A stretch of DNA of 64,000 bases, from NCBI GenBank assembly GCA_032158295.1, contig CM063251.1, positions 14,955,757 through 15,019,756 on the forward strand, written 5' to 3'. The stretch comes from Pycnopodia helianthoides. Lineage: Eukaryota > Echinodermata > Asteroidea > Forcipulatida > Asteriidae. Positions 12,813-24,620 of the stretch are shown here, in pieces. The position numbers and the translations under genes are program-made. Under the pieces are notes generated by a model, which saw nothing but the letters and a program-made list of their open reading frames with translations, was not told the origin of the DNA and did not search any database. How positions within the stretch are numbered: position 1 is the stretch's first letter; each line of letters begins with the position of its first letter.

Positions 12813-12890
12813 AATGGGTACTTGTTCAACAAAAAAGCCCGACCACATACTAAAGTTGGATGCCCCAAATCCTAGGGGAACCCAAATGTA
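12813..12890 (+). other. Short ORF starting MGTCSTKK (myristoylation-like)
   Basis: The ATG lies in a strong context (ACAATGGGT) and opens 25 codons ending in TAG. The N terminus, MGTCSTKK, looks like an N-myristoylation and palmitoylation signal with basic residues. No splice donor was found before the stop, so this may be a coincidence. Confidence 0.15.
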
Positions 12891-13489
12891 GGACAGTTCA
12901 GAAGAGTTTTGTTACGCGGCGTTCGTTCTCCCCAGAATGTCTTGCTGATTTTGAGCACCTCTGACAGCCACTGGTTGAAAGGCGTTCGGGCCTGCGGCAA
13001 AATGCCTGATCAAACCAATATAAGGTCTTTGATAATTCAATGTGAACTGTGATTCCCTACAGGTACAAGAATGACTCTCCACAAAAAACAAAATTACAAA
13101 ACAAACATGTGATCTTTGATATCATATTTCAATCGTAACCTTGGCATTTTTAGCGTATAACGTACACGTCCGGATATTGTTGTCCGATGTAGGTCGCGGT
13201 GTGGTGTTTGGTAAAGCGATTGCAAATGTCGTTAACACGCCCGGGCAATCTGTTTTTTGTTTGTTTATGTTTCGGTTTATAAAAAAAAAAAAATTAGGCC
13301 GTGAGGCAGCTGTGTACATTAAACACATCCTCTACCGGTGTCTTCTCATTATATTCCCCATGTGCGTAACTCATCTCACACATTTGCATTGTGATGGAGT
13401 TTGACATACTCATAGCAACTCAAGTTTAAAGGGATGATGACACAGTTCTGTGGAATCTCGTTTTGTTTCCTGACTTGAATGGGAAAATG

Positions 13490-14090
13490 CATTTTTAGTA
13501 TTGATAGCAGACGTTTGGAGGTAAAGTGTCATAATAGAACCGATGGCAGGATTTCACAATGTGGACGTAAAGCGCCGTGTGCTAATGGAAGAATTTCAAC
13601 ATTAGGCAGTAAAGTGCCAAAGTATTGAATGGCAGAATTTTCACAATATGGGAGTAAAGTGTCATTTTACTAGTATTAATGGCAGAAGTTCACCATATGG
13701 AAGTAAAGTACCATTTTAGTATTGATGGCAGTATTTCACAATTAGGAAGTAAAGTGCCATTCTAGTATTGATGGCAGTATTTCACAATTAGGACGTAAAG
13801 TGCCATTCTAGTATTGATGGCAGTATTTCACAATTAGGAAGTAAAGTGCCATTTTAGTATTGATGGCAGTATTTCACAATTAGAAGTAAAGTGCCATTTA
13901 GTATTGATGGCAGTATTTCACAATTAGGAAGTAAAGTGCCATTCAAGTATTGATGGCAGTATTTCACAATAGTGCCATTTTAGTATTGATGGCAGTGTTT
14001 CACAATTAGGAAGTAAAGTGCCATTTTAGTATAAACAGCAGAATTTCACAATTAGGAAGTAAAGTGACATTTTAGTATTGACGGCAGACA
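13490..14090 (+). repeat. 46-bp minisatellite, about 13 units
   Basis: The consensus unit starts ATTGATGGCAGTATTTCACA and ends AAGTGCCATTTTAGT. Central units are almost identical and outer units diverge, which indicates recent homogenisation in the middle. Confidence 0.9.
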
Positions 14091-15864
14091 TTCCCAACTT
14101 GGAAAAAAATAAACTGAACTCTCCAGTGGTAATGCACTACTCTTTTCATTGCAAATTTTCGACAACATTCTAAAAAATAAAGACATTTTCGGTGTTAGTG
14201 TTTTTTCTTTATATCTAAGAGCCCATCTCGGTCATTAACAAATTTTTCTTTTTTTCCAACGTGAGGAGATGAGAAACATCAAATTAATATCAAATTTGAA
14301 TAATATCATGTTTTTTTTTCGAACAGCCGAACAGTAATGCGTCTTTAAGACTGTTGACACCGATTGATACGGGTAAAGCCTGACCTACAAGAGTTCTCAC
14401 GCACTGCACCAAGTAGTCTTTAAAAAAATCATAATAAATTCTCGAACAATAATGCTGTGTCAATAATAATAAAAAAATAATGATAATAAAACTTTGAAGA
14501 CGCACTCTCGTTCTATTTGTCCAAAGCTAGTGTGTCTCCCAGCTAGAATTGTCACCCAAGACCGTGACCTATTCGACCCGTTCTTCCTCCCGTATCTTGA
14601 CCCGTTAACTGTGAAGCTGCGCGCCACTGGACCTATTAACTTGACACGGGGGGAAGATGCAAGAAGATCTAAACGAGGAAACAAAATACTAAACCCGCGC
14701 ACCTTGACTTACATTCCTCGCAGATGCTTTCAATTATATGTCATGGGACGTTGGGCAAATAATGACTTATATCACGCAGTGTTTGCTTGCCTTGGTGGGC
14801 ACTGAGAGATGACAGCCGCGCGCGTCTCTTTAGTTGGCACCCCGGTGGAAAAGCTACCGGGAAGTATGACACCCCGACCGGGGAGATAATGATAACGTAC
14901 GTTCCGTGATGGCGCATCCCGACCAATGTTTGTATACGAGCAATCATGACTGTCCACGCGGAAATACGTTCCTCATGGAAGAAAATGCGAAATCGCGGAA
15001 AAACGTATACCGCGGAAAAAAAATACCTTAGAGCGTAAACGTTAACGATACACAGAATAACTGCGATGCGGACAATTTTTTTTTACAGGAAATGCCCTGA
15101 TACCATAGTGGAAACAAAGGACAAAACACCGTTCAAATGTGTCAAGTATTACTCATAAATAGATAAATATTTTCCTTCTCCAATCATTTTTAAATGTAGA
15201 CTAAGTCTGACTAGTAACATTTGCGCGCCTTACGAAGTCTGCTCTGTGGATTTTAAAAAGTGATGAATGGAATTTGCTGCAATACATACATCTCGGAATG
15301 AGATATTATTTTCTTGGATCCTTCCGTACAATGAAGGATAGATAATTCGATCATGCTTTTCAAATAAAATGTGCATATTAGACGAAAATTAACACCTCAG
15401 GAATTTTATAACGAGCTGTTCTCACACCAACTTTGCCAACTTCTGGATCAAAAGTCGTGTTAATGACTGATTTGTTTCAGTCTGTCACCAATCAAATGTA
15501 CAAAGTCTTTAACAGAATGACTTGCCCATGTCTAACCACACAGCGATCTTTCGCCAACAAGAAATGCGCCCGTGGGTTGTTGCTGTTGTCACTCGTAGAC
15601 AAACTGTGACTGACCCCGAGACTGACCGTGGACTATGGGGTTGTTATGAGAGGGTCAAGACACGCCCACTCCCAAAACAAAACATTAATTTGTTACATCA
15701 TGTATACATGGATTGTGGTGAAGTTTTCTGAATAGTGCATCATTTCACAGGTCCTGATATTAAACTGATTCATGGTATCGGGAATTAAGAATAATGTGAT
15801 TTTAATATTCCCAAAGATGCCAAATAAAATACAGTTTATTCTGCAATTTAAAGAATGCTGTGTA
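14091..15864. other. No gene seen
   Basis: A mildly GC-richer stretch at 14510-14960 has no sustained frame, and the rest is AT-rich. Nothing else was identified. Confidence 0.5.
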
Positions 15865-16103
15865 CACTCTTAAAAATCTGGTTTAAAAATTGACCCGGAT
15901 CAAGGTCGGGATTGACCATTTCTTGGTCAGTTTGACCCGGAATCTTTGTCAAAATGACCTATAGAAATGGGTCAAACTAACACCGAATCCGGGTCAAAAA
16001 CTCTTCTTTTTTTATACCTTTGTCCGGGTCAGTCTGACCCAATAAATGGGTCAGGATCCTGCCCGGAATCCGGGTCGACTCTGACCCGGATTTTTTAAGA
16101 GTG
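15865..16103 (+). mobile_element. MITE built from GGGTCA/TGACCC motifs, copy 1
   Basis: The terminal repeats are CACTCTTAAAAAT and ATTTTTTAAGAGTG. The interior is a string of TGACCC, GGGTCA and CCGGGTCA motifs in alternating orientation, with spacers such as CCGGAAT. Confidence 0.75.
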
Positions 16104-17147
16104 CAGTGGACAACAAATCTCTAGAGTAACAAAACACTTAGTGCTTCGGGTATGTCTTAATTTGGTGTTCTGTACGCGATCTTTCAGCCTTAATTATTTC
16201 CCATGACTACCAATCATGTTGGTATCTCTTTGTTGGTTGTACTTTTCCCTCAACGGGTTTTCAGCTGATAAAAATTTGACCCAAATGTGTTTGTATGATC
16301 GAAAACATCAACAACTTTCAGAAAACTTTAAAAACTAACATGCCACCTCCAACGTTTGTAACAGCCTGTCTCCTTATTAACTGTTACTCTTCCCACAGTT
16401 TTATAATTTTAACCTCTACCACTACCAGGCTTTTGAAACAATGGAGAACTTTCTTTTCTGTTGTCTCATAAGGCTGTAAAAAAAACTCATTAACCTTCAA
16501 ATTTTCCAGTTATGGTAAAACTCTCTCCATGCAGTATTTCCCCAGTGGCTGCATGTGTGTGTAAACATTTCCATTGTTGACAAACAAACCGCGCTGGTTG
16601 GGATGGACGGCCAAATGTTAGCAAAACATTCAATCGTGCACTTGTGACCAAATTCAACATTTCTGCAAACTTTCATTAAAAATAAAAATACATCCCATGA
16701 TTTGTTGCTTTGCTTCCAACAAGTTCAACACCATTTTTGAATATTTAAGTAACATTGCTACAAACTGTAGTTAATGTTTTTCTTTGTATTTATGGCTTCC
16801 CATAGTTTTCCAACCTTGGTTGGCAAAAAAACTCGGGCTGTGACATTGCAATAGAAAAGTTATTCCTTTTATCCCAGGATGGATAAATAGCATGGCCCTT
16901 GTTAGGATATGACTTGGTTATATTTATTATTCGTATTGTATGTACAGGGAACACGACAGTTTTCAGGTGCATCGCTTGTTTTAACAGTACATTTCTGAAG
17001 AGGTCTTATTCTTATAAAACGAACTAGTAACTAGGCATTCTGTAGCGTATTAGAAGACAACAATTGGAAATCCGTAGACAAGTTTGCTTTCTCCCTGGAG
17101 TACTTACGCTCGGGGAAATCTCTTTATTCTGAGTATGATTGTCTTCA
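16104..17147. other. No gene seen
   Basis: AT-rich sequence without recognisable repeat or coding signal. Confidence 0.55.
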
Positions 17148-17150
17148 CCC

Positions 17151-17194
<44 letters not shown>

Positions 17195-17562
17195 TGTGTG
17201 GGTTTTTTTAATGAGACATCGCCTAACCAACAAGGCCGAACGGCCACTTCAAGGTGAGGGCTACACTTAACTGATTTGGGCTGTTGAACCAAATCAACTG
17301 ACACCAGGGGCACGTTGCCACCTACTCCATGGGCTGAAACAGAGTTACCCCTTTCACAGTCCGTAAGGATGTAGGCATGGGTATCATCCACTATAGGAGC
17401 CTGGCTGGTAGAGCAGAATACACTACGTTCCCAGCGTTTTACGAAGCAATTATGGTTAAGTGCCTTGCTCAAGGGCACAAGTGTCATGACTGGGTTTCGA
17501 ACCCCCAGAGCTGACAACACCAGAGCTTGGGTCCGTTGAACTAGACCACTCGGCCACGACAC
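17148..17562 (-). mobile_element. tRNA-derived SINE type 1, copy with (CAA)n tail
   Basis: The head reads GTGTCGTGGCCGAGTGGTCT on the minus strand, with box A-like TGGCCGAGTGG and a B-box-like GGTTCGAAACCC. A conserved body (ACCAGGCTCC..., CAGCCCATGGAGTAGGTGGC) follows, then a (CAA)14 tail at 17151-17192. A 152-codon open frame across it is not a gene. Confidence 0.85.
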
Positions 17563-19021
17563 GCGGTGTCGTTGCTGTTGAGGTTGTTGTTGTTAATCGC
17601 TTCTTTATCCAGTTGTGGTTTGTCCAGCCATATGGACACTTATTTATCCTTGCAGGCACGGATGTATTCTACCGGTCTACAGGACACCTCGGCTTTAATT
17701 AGAGTCAATGGGCTCAAAAAATTATACTCAGCCACGACGGATATTACAGAAATACACACAAGCACCACCGTTATAAAAGATCACTGTGTGAGTGTTGAAA
17801 CAGCCCGGAAACAGTGGACTAAATAAAAACGTCGTTATAACGCGTTTTAGACAATCGTTGAAACGGATACTTCACACCTTGCATGCTATCGAAGAAGATT
17901 CCATGAAATGTTATCGCACCTTAAATAGGTCTCCAACTACGCGGCTATTCCGAAACCTCCGCAGTGTGTTACTTTTTAATTTTCCTTCATTATGCTAGAC
18001 ATTATCAGCTTATATCATAAAGTGCATTTTGCGAGATGGAGCTTTCTTTAGAGTTAATCTAATTTGCAAGTCGTAACAACAACTGCACCTACATCTCCTT
18101 TGTGATTAGATCAGATAGACAATTCCGTTCCCGCCACTACAAGCACCTGTGACGTTCGTCGACCCGTGGGTGGGCGACATTGAACCTAACACTAACTGAT
18201 AGTCGGAATGTCACTTTCAAGCTACCGTATAATTCTCCCGCTGCGAAAGACGACCGTGGAAACATAGAGTTTTAAAATAAAGAATAAGGAAAAATGTGGT
18301 GAAATGTTCGCCTGCCGTTAATGGGCAAACGAAATGACTTTTTCGGCCAAGCTGTGGTGTACAGCTGAGATTGGAGCAGGCCGGGAGAGTGGCACAATGG
18401 AACCGCGACGGCACGAAGCAGGGACCTAATCCGAGCGTCCCAGTGCGTCCCACCGGTGCTGCACTCCCTCCCCTACCGTTCCTCGCTAAATGTGACGGCC
18501 TGCTTTCAGCTCTCATTTGGTGGAAGGTCATCACAATACATTCATATCACATGAGTATGTTCGAAAAAAAAAGGAAATCTGCACCAACCCCTACCTCCAT
18601 GGGAGACTGTACACTTTTTTTTCTTTAAATATAGGCTATAGTGACTTATCGAATTGCATCCCCATCAAAAAATCATGACACCGTTTTCTTAAAGGGGAAC
18701 ACAGTGCAGTGCAAAGTGCATTGCAAGACCTCGAACGAATTTGTTTCTTGGTTCTTTGTTGTTAGCAACCACAGCGTTTTATTTAATGTATGTCTTTTAC
18801 ATAAAGGTCTAAGTTTCGTTTAAATACAAAACTGATTGAACAAGAAGCGCGTCCTCGAAAATATATTTTTTTAAATCCTCTTCAGAGAAATTACGCAACG
18901 TAGATTCATAACATTGGGTTTTAATACACAAACTAGTTAAATCACTGAAATCATTGCTTTTCTTCAAACGGTTAAACTTCCTTTACGTCACATCAGATAC
19001 TGCGCTAGTTTAGAAGCTCTC
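17563..19021. other. No gene seen
   Basis: A GC-richer patch at 18370-18500 has frames open in both strands, but no motif or splice pattern supports coding. Confidence 0.5.
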
Positions 19022-19414
19022 TTAAAGGAACATTACAGAATTGGTAAGAAAAAAACTTGTAAAATATACTTTTGATCACAGATTTACATAAAACTTACAC
19101 GGTCTAATGATGATGATAGTAGAAAACATCCCTTGAAATATTTCTGTCTGAAATGCCATATTTGATGAGAAATGAATACACTAATTTTCCGATTGGAGTT
19201 TATCGCTCAGTGAGCGTTTTATTCATTTGTTGAATCTATATGATTTCATGCAAATGTGTAATCGGTTTTTCACTATTTTCTCGTGACCCAGATGGCCGAT
19301 CGATCTCAAACTTCTACAGGTTTGTCAGTTTATATATATGGTGGATTACATAAAGTGCTTACACTGCCAGCAACTGTTTTGTTATCAAAAACCAATTCTG
19401 TAATGTTCCTTTAA
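19022..19414 (-). mobile_element. TTAA-flanked MITE, family A, copy 3 (inverted)
   Basis: This copy is the reverse orientation of copies 1, 2 and 4. Full termini are preserved, and TTAA is present at both ends. Confidence 0.85.
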
Positions 19415-20049
19415 ACATTAATGAGCCAAATAATTAGTTCCCTCTTCAAAAAACTGAACGTCATTGTCTCTCTAATTCATGTTTCATTATTTTGTTTCTT
19501 TCCTTCATTTTTGTTTCTTCCTTCTTCTTCCCCTGTCTCCCGCCTGTCTCTGCACACACTGGATCCTTGCCAGCTGAATGAATGTATCCAAATAACGATC
19601 TCCACATTTTCAGGAACCAGGCTCGAAACTAAATTATCTTGGCGGTGACTGTGTGCAGTCATTAATTACCTGCAAATTATGTGTAAGTTTATATCAGCAG
19701 CAGAGTTTTTTCTTCTCACAAACGAAAGGAAATTGGGATACGTGTCATCGCTATGTACTCTTGGCGTGTTTATTCTATTGCACTATTATTATTATTATTT
19801 ATTTTCTTAAATCTTGGACAAGGATTCCTATTTATTAACGGCAACTTCTGCTCTTTGTTAAACACGAACATAGACACAATACACCAATGACAGTGGAACA
19901 TACCAACAACAATGAAACATTAATTTGTAGTGGTTTTTAAAAACTTTAATTAATTTAATTTCCGACTTAGGTAAAGTTTTGTTTGTTTAGGTTTGATTTT
20001 ATTTTGTTTCTTAATTTTTTATTTTTTTTTCTTAAAGCTTTATATAAAA

Positions 20050-20335
20050 ACAACACACGACAATATACAATAATAAGTTGTTTGAGGTTAAACGAAGGAA
20101 AATTGACTAGAGCGGGTTTTGAACCAACGCCCTCAGGATTAATGTGCCGGCGCTCTACCAACTGAGCTATCTATAGCCCTATGTTGGCGGTTTCGCTATT
20201 TTGTCAACATTCTTTGTTCGGGGGTGCCAGTCAGAAGCCAATTCAACCTGTGTAACTGCCGTGTAGCCAAGGATCACACCCAAGTTTACGATACAACCTG
20301 GGAAGCGGCAGCCAGGGGATCACGGGTGCAACTTT
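20050..20335 (-). mobile_element. tRNA-derived SINE type 2, copy 1
   Basis: The minus strand contains TAGCTCAGTTGGTAGAGCGC and GGTTCAAAACCCGCTCTAGT, a tRNA-like A box and B box. The anticodon arm is abnormal. The flanking unit (TTTGTTCGGGGGTGCCAGTC on plus) recurs in all copies. Confidence 0.7.
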
Positions 20336-20696
20336 TTTTTTTATTAGACAAAAACAAAATAAGTTCAATGCTTCGTATGTTGTTTTCTCTTTCTTTCTAT
20401 TCAAAGAGAAAAACAGAAAATGAATTCACCTGTCTTCTCAACCCCAACCTGCTGTTTATCAACTAGTCTGACAGAAGGTTTTCCCGAAAGTGATGAGATC
20501 AGACAATTTGCTGAACTTGAAGCAAACGTGACTTCTGGGGCTCTGACGCATTACCCGTTTTGGGCAAAGGTTTATTACATGACTCCTGTACAATATCAAT
20601 CACAGTGGAATGATCTTAGCTCCTTCTATACTCAATGAGGAATTTGTTGAGTTTGACACAAAATGTATCTTTCACCCCCTTTTTTCATTTTTTAAC

Positions 20697-21092
20697 TTAA
20701 AGACACTGGACACCTTTGGTAATTGTCAAAGACCAGTCTTCTCACTTGGTGTATCTCAACATTATGCACAAAATAACAAACCTGTGAAAATTTGAACTCA
20801 ATAATAAATTGGTCGTCGAAGTTACGAGATAATAGTGGAAGAAAAAACACCCTTGTCACACGAAGTTGTGTGCTTTCAGATGCTTGATTTCGAGACCTCA
20901 CGCGTGAGGTCTCAAAATCAATTCAAATATTTTACTGAGAAATTACTTCTTTCTCAAAAACTACCTTACTTCAGAGGGAGCTGTTTCTCACAATGTTTTA
21001 TACTATCAACAGCTCTCCATTGCTCGTATACCAAGTAAGTTTTATGCTAACAATTATTTTGAGTAATTACCAATAGTGTCCAGTGCCTTTAA
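20697..21092 (+). mobile_element. TTAA-flanked MITE, family B, copy 1
   Basis: The termini are AGACACTGGACACCTTTGGT and ACCAATAGTGTCCAGTGCCT, flanked by TTAA. An internal palindrome, GAGACCTCACGCGTGAGGTC, is intact. Confidence 0.82.
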
Positions 21093-22186
21093 GGCTCAAA
21101 ACTTAAGGGCGGTCTGATGTTGAATTTCCTCCTTTAAACACTACAATAAATACAGATTGTTGTTGATTAGTTCTTATTTTTTTGATTCTGTTTATTTTTT
21201 CTTCTTCTTATTTTAACTCTCTCTCTCCACCGGGTATTTGACGCATGACACATACTCAATTTATCACACACAAAATATATCCAAGGTCGAACCTGGGTAT
21301 GAGCACTGCTGTCAATTTGAGTCAACTCTTTTCCCTCCTTTTTCACCAAATTGCGAATTTCAGCTTGGAAATTGGCTAACACACAGGAGAAATGTATTTA
21401 ATGCACAGAGCAGATGTGCGTTTCTTTAAAATAAGTTCAAGGGAATAAACTCACATCTCAGTGTTAATCGAGGGTACAATGAAAACGCCTACTTGCAGAC
21501 AGGTTGTGACAGGTGGTCTTCAAGCGAGGGGAAAGGAAAGGGTCCCCCCCCCTCCTCTCTTTTCTCGCCAAATCCGCGCGGTCGTGAAGCTTGACATCCA
21601 GTATTTACAACAAATTGCAATTGCAAACAGGAGGTCAAATGCCTTGTCGTCCAATTTAATACCTCCAGATGGAAGGAAACCAGATTTGAACGCGATTCCA
21701 GATGGGCGTTTTGGCTGAGGTTTGCAATGCAGGTAGATGTGAAATTACGCGTGCCTAATGCAAAGCTAATTGTTTAATTGTGCGCGAACCTATTCATATT
21801 TGCGTTAATGTTGTTTTCAAACTAGAAGTGCGCCATTTTATTACATAAACTCATACTTTGTTTTTTTCTCTTTAAAAGAGATCCCTTTTCCAAAACAATG
21901 CAATACTAATTTGAACGCTCCATTTGTCACAATATGGAGCTAATAAACACTCGCCAATTCATTCCAGAGGGGGCCCTGTTGAGATGTGGGCGTAGTTTGT
22001 GATGGAACACGTCACAACACGTACGAGCTAACTGGAGTACCCGTGCTGTCCATGACAGCCTGTTAGTCTCAGACAGGGACTCATCATAGAGAAAGGTCCT
22101 TTCTATATGGTCTCATGGAGTGCCTTGTGTAACTATTTGTTTTAAAATAATATACTTTCATATAATAGGGATAAAACTTTTCGAAC

Positions 22187-22581
22187 TTAAAGGGACATTA
22201 CAGAATTGGTTTTTGCTAACAAAACAAATTGCTGGCAGTGTAAGCACTTTATGTAATCCACCATATACATAAACTGATAAACCTGTAGAAGTTTGAGATC
22301 GATCGGCCGTCTGGATCACGAGAAAATAGTGAAAAACCGATTACACATTTGCATGAAATCATATAGATTCAACAAATGAATAAAACGCTCACTGAGCGAT
22401 AAACTCCAATCGGAAAATTAGTTTATTCATTTCTCATAAATAATGGCGTTTCAGACAGAAATATTTCAAGGGATGTTTTCTTCTACCATCATCATTAGAC
22501 CGTGTAAATTTTATGTAAATCTGTGATCAAAAAGTATATTTTAAAATTTTTGTTCTTACTAATTCTGTAATGTTCCTTTAA
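22187..22581 (+). mobile_element. TTAA-flanked MITE, family A, copy 4
   Basis: This full-length copy has TTAA at both ends and one substitution in the left terminus (AGGGACATTAC). Confidence 0.85.
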
Positions 22582-24026
22582 GCCTTTAATAAGACAGTCC
22601 ATCAAGTTTTGACTCTCTTGAGTAAGAGGGGGGGGGGGTTCAGGATCTAGACCTACTCGTATAATTGGGTCCCCTCTTGCTTCCCCAGTGCCAAACCAGA
22701 GGAAGGGAAACGGTAGGCTTAGAGCCCCTGGATGTGGCAAGTATAGGCTATTCAGGGGGAAAGGGTTGTCATGGAAAATGGCTCAACCAAAGGCAAGTTG
22801 CGTAAAACCCACTTCCCATTACTATAATTTATTAGTAGGATGGTACCTCTTTCCGCTACTCACAGATAAATTTACACATTGAAATACCGTGATATGGGGG
22901 CATGGTGGTAACCCCCCCCCGCCCCCCCACCCCCCTCATCTATAGTGTCTCCATTGTGTGTTTAAAATTGTATGAATTCTTTAGAGTATTTAGGGGGTAC
23001 TTTTGTACAAGAGGAAAATAGTGTGTTAAAGTATAGGGGAGCATTCACAACAAACAACAAGTCAAATACAAAATGTGATCAAGGCCAGACGGTGATGGAA
23101 TACTTCTCTTTAAAGCCCCGCCCATCTTGAGGCAATTTGGGGTGTAATTTACTCGATCTGGTTTGGGTGATTTGGGCGCAGCTAGCGGACAGAAGAGAAC
23201 GAATGCCTGCACCACGCTGAAGGCCTTTTAGCTAAATTGGATCAAAATGAACGACCACGAGGTAAACTTTGTGACCCCCTTCGGAGGCCTGGTTACTTTT
23301 CCAACCTTTCCAAAAGGAGTTACGACGGTAAAATTGATCGATTAGGCAATTCGTTTTTATTTGTTTGCAGGGACCGAGTCTGTGTTCTCTGCTCTTCGAT
23401 CTTGACGCGAACTAATGGAATCTATATTAAAGCAATGTGTTACGATGCTGCACACAGGGGTTAGTCTTGATTCATGGCGTTCGTTGGTTATTTTGAACCC
23501 GAGATTCAAAACTTGCTTTAGTGTCCTTACGGCAGCTCATACAGAGTTTTGGTGCACTGATTTATTTTTTTAAACCTCACTTACACTTAGTACTAATCAA
23601 ACCTATAGGGCCTAATTGTTATAATAAGGTAATTTCGACCGGAGTCGCACTGATTGGCAGAAAAGTTTCGTTGTCACACACCGAGCAACTAGCGGGCGAC
23701 AGAACTTCCTTCTCCACGTACATTAGTAACATCACATTGTGGACAATAAACGGCAGGATTATACGTTGGAGTTAATAGTTAACCCCATTATGTGCGTATT
23801 TTCCCCCAAGTATTCATAAACTTCACGCAAGATTACTTTCTTCGCATAGCCTACCACCAATACCTTTACATCATTATAGTTACCATTAAAATGTTACACA
23901 ATCATTGACAAGAAAAAATAGCAACACAAACCAAGGTTCAAGAGACATTTTATATACCAGCACTCGTTTGGTGCATCTTAAAAAGAAACATGACGCATCA
24001 TGACAACATGATCATTCTGCACTCAC
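22582..24026. other. Putative first intron of the NtA-like gene (left part)
   Basis: No second exon of that gene is recognisable here. C runs occur at 22911-22935, and the rest is unremarkable. Confidence 0.4.
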
Positions 24027-24597
24027 CCACTACGTTATAAATCTTTCTTTCTTGCTCTGCGTCAAACTCCACCGCGGCACCAAAGATATCATCGTACCGT
24101 GCGATGAGCCTGACGCCGTCCTCCTCCCGGCCTCCCGTCACGGGAACCGCAGTCAGAAATATAATGTACTTCTTCCCCTGGCTGACCTGGGCCAGGCATC
24201 TCTCCCTCGACCCGAATCCCCGAATGAGGTACACTTTGTCCCCGGGGTCCGAGTACGACGACAGCGCGGTGGCCTTGTTGAAGAACGGGTAGCCCTTGTA
24301 CACCTCGTCGACTCGCACTTCGGCCGAGTAAACGCCGCTGCCGCCGGGCGGTGTCAAGGCCCGGTCCCGCAGCCGTAGCACCGTCCCGGCGATGACGACC
24401 TGGGCCATGACGGTACGGTTCTCCAGCGCCGTGGGCTCCCAGCCCTCGGTCAGCATGTTGCAGGCCTCGGTAGTCGGGATCCCGAGCTGTGAAGCTGTAA
24501 ACACAATCCAGATGACAATACAATGAAAGGCTGACAGCCAGCGTGTCCGCATTGTGGTGGCAGGCTCTTGCTTCAGTTGTTGAGAATGACTCGGCAT
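24027..24597 (-). CDS. First coding exon of a secreted protein with an agrin-NtA/neuregulin-like NTR-fold domain
   Basis: The exon reads from ATG at 24597 to a donor GTGAGT at 24026, giving 190 codons plus one nucleotide (phase 1, usual for shuffled extracellular modules). The first 15 residues are polar. From Met16 there is a typical signal peptide (MRTRWLSAFHCIVIWIVFTA) with cleavage near TEA-C46. The mature part resembles the NtA (laminin-binding) domain of agrin and the N-terminal region of neuregulin-2: AQVVIAGTV (65-73), VYSAEVRVDEVYKG (89-102), DKVYLIRGFGSRERCLAQVSQG (120-141) and IIFLT. Cys46 and Cys134 fit the single NtA disulfide. One sequon, NRT, is at 60. Agrin is my first choice because GFG...C..QVS.G matches its NtA, but a neuregulin-like or stand-alone NTR protein is possible. 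The exon is CpG-rich. Later exons should lie at lower coordinates. Confidence 0.75.
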
Positions 24598-24599
24598 TG

Positions 24600-24620
24600 T
24601 CCCGCTTTTAAAAGCCCTTG
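24600..24620 (-). promoter_or_regulatory. Possible TATA-like box of the NtA-like gene
   Basis: On the minus strand, TTTTAAAAG lies only about 10 bp upstream of the first ATG. If it is the TATA element, transcription would start inside the exon and the second ATG (24552) would be the true start, giving a cleaner signal peptide. This is weak evidence. Confidence 0.3.

Noticed and set aside
13490..14090. CRISPR-like array
   Set aside because: Units are contiguous 46-bp tandem repeats without unique spacers, in a eukaryotic genome.
17104..17562. Minus-strand ORF of 152 codons
   Set aside because: It coincides with a tRNA-derived SINE and its CAA tail (poly-Asn). Related sequence recurs at 46.1 and 51.7 kb.
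20105..20186. tRNA gene on the minus strand
   Set aside because: It has A and B boxes, but the anticodon arm and acceptor stem do not fold properly, and the same unit recurs several times with a common flank. It is a SINE.
24052..24523. Other ORFs over the NtA-like exon on both strands (up to 144 codons)
   Set aside because: They are shadow frames of a GC-rich coding exon. Only the 24597 frame has a signal peptide, domain similarity and a donor.
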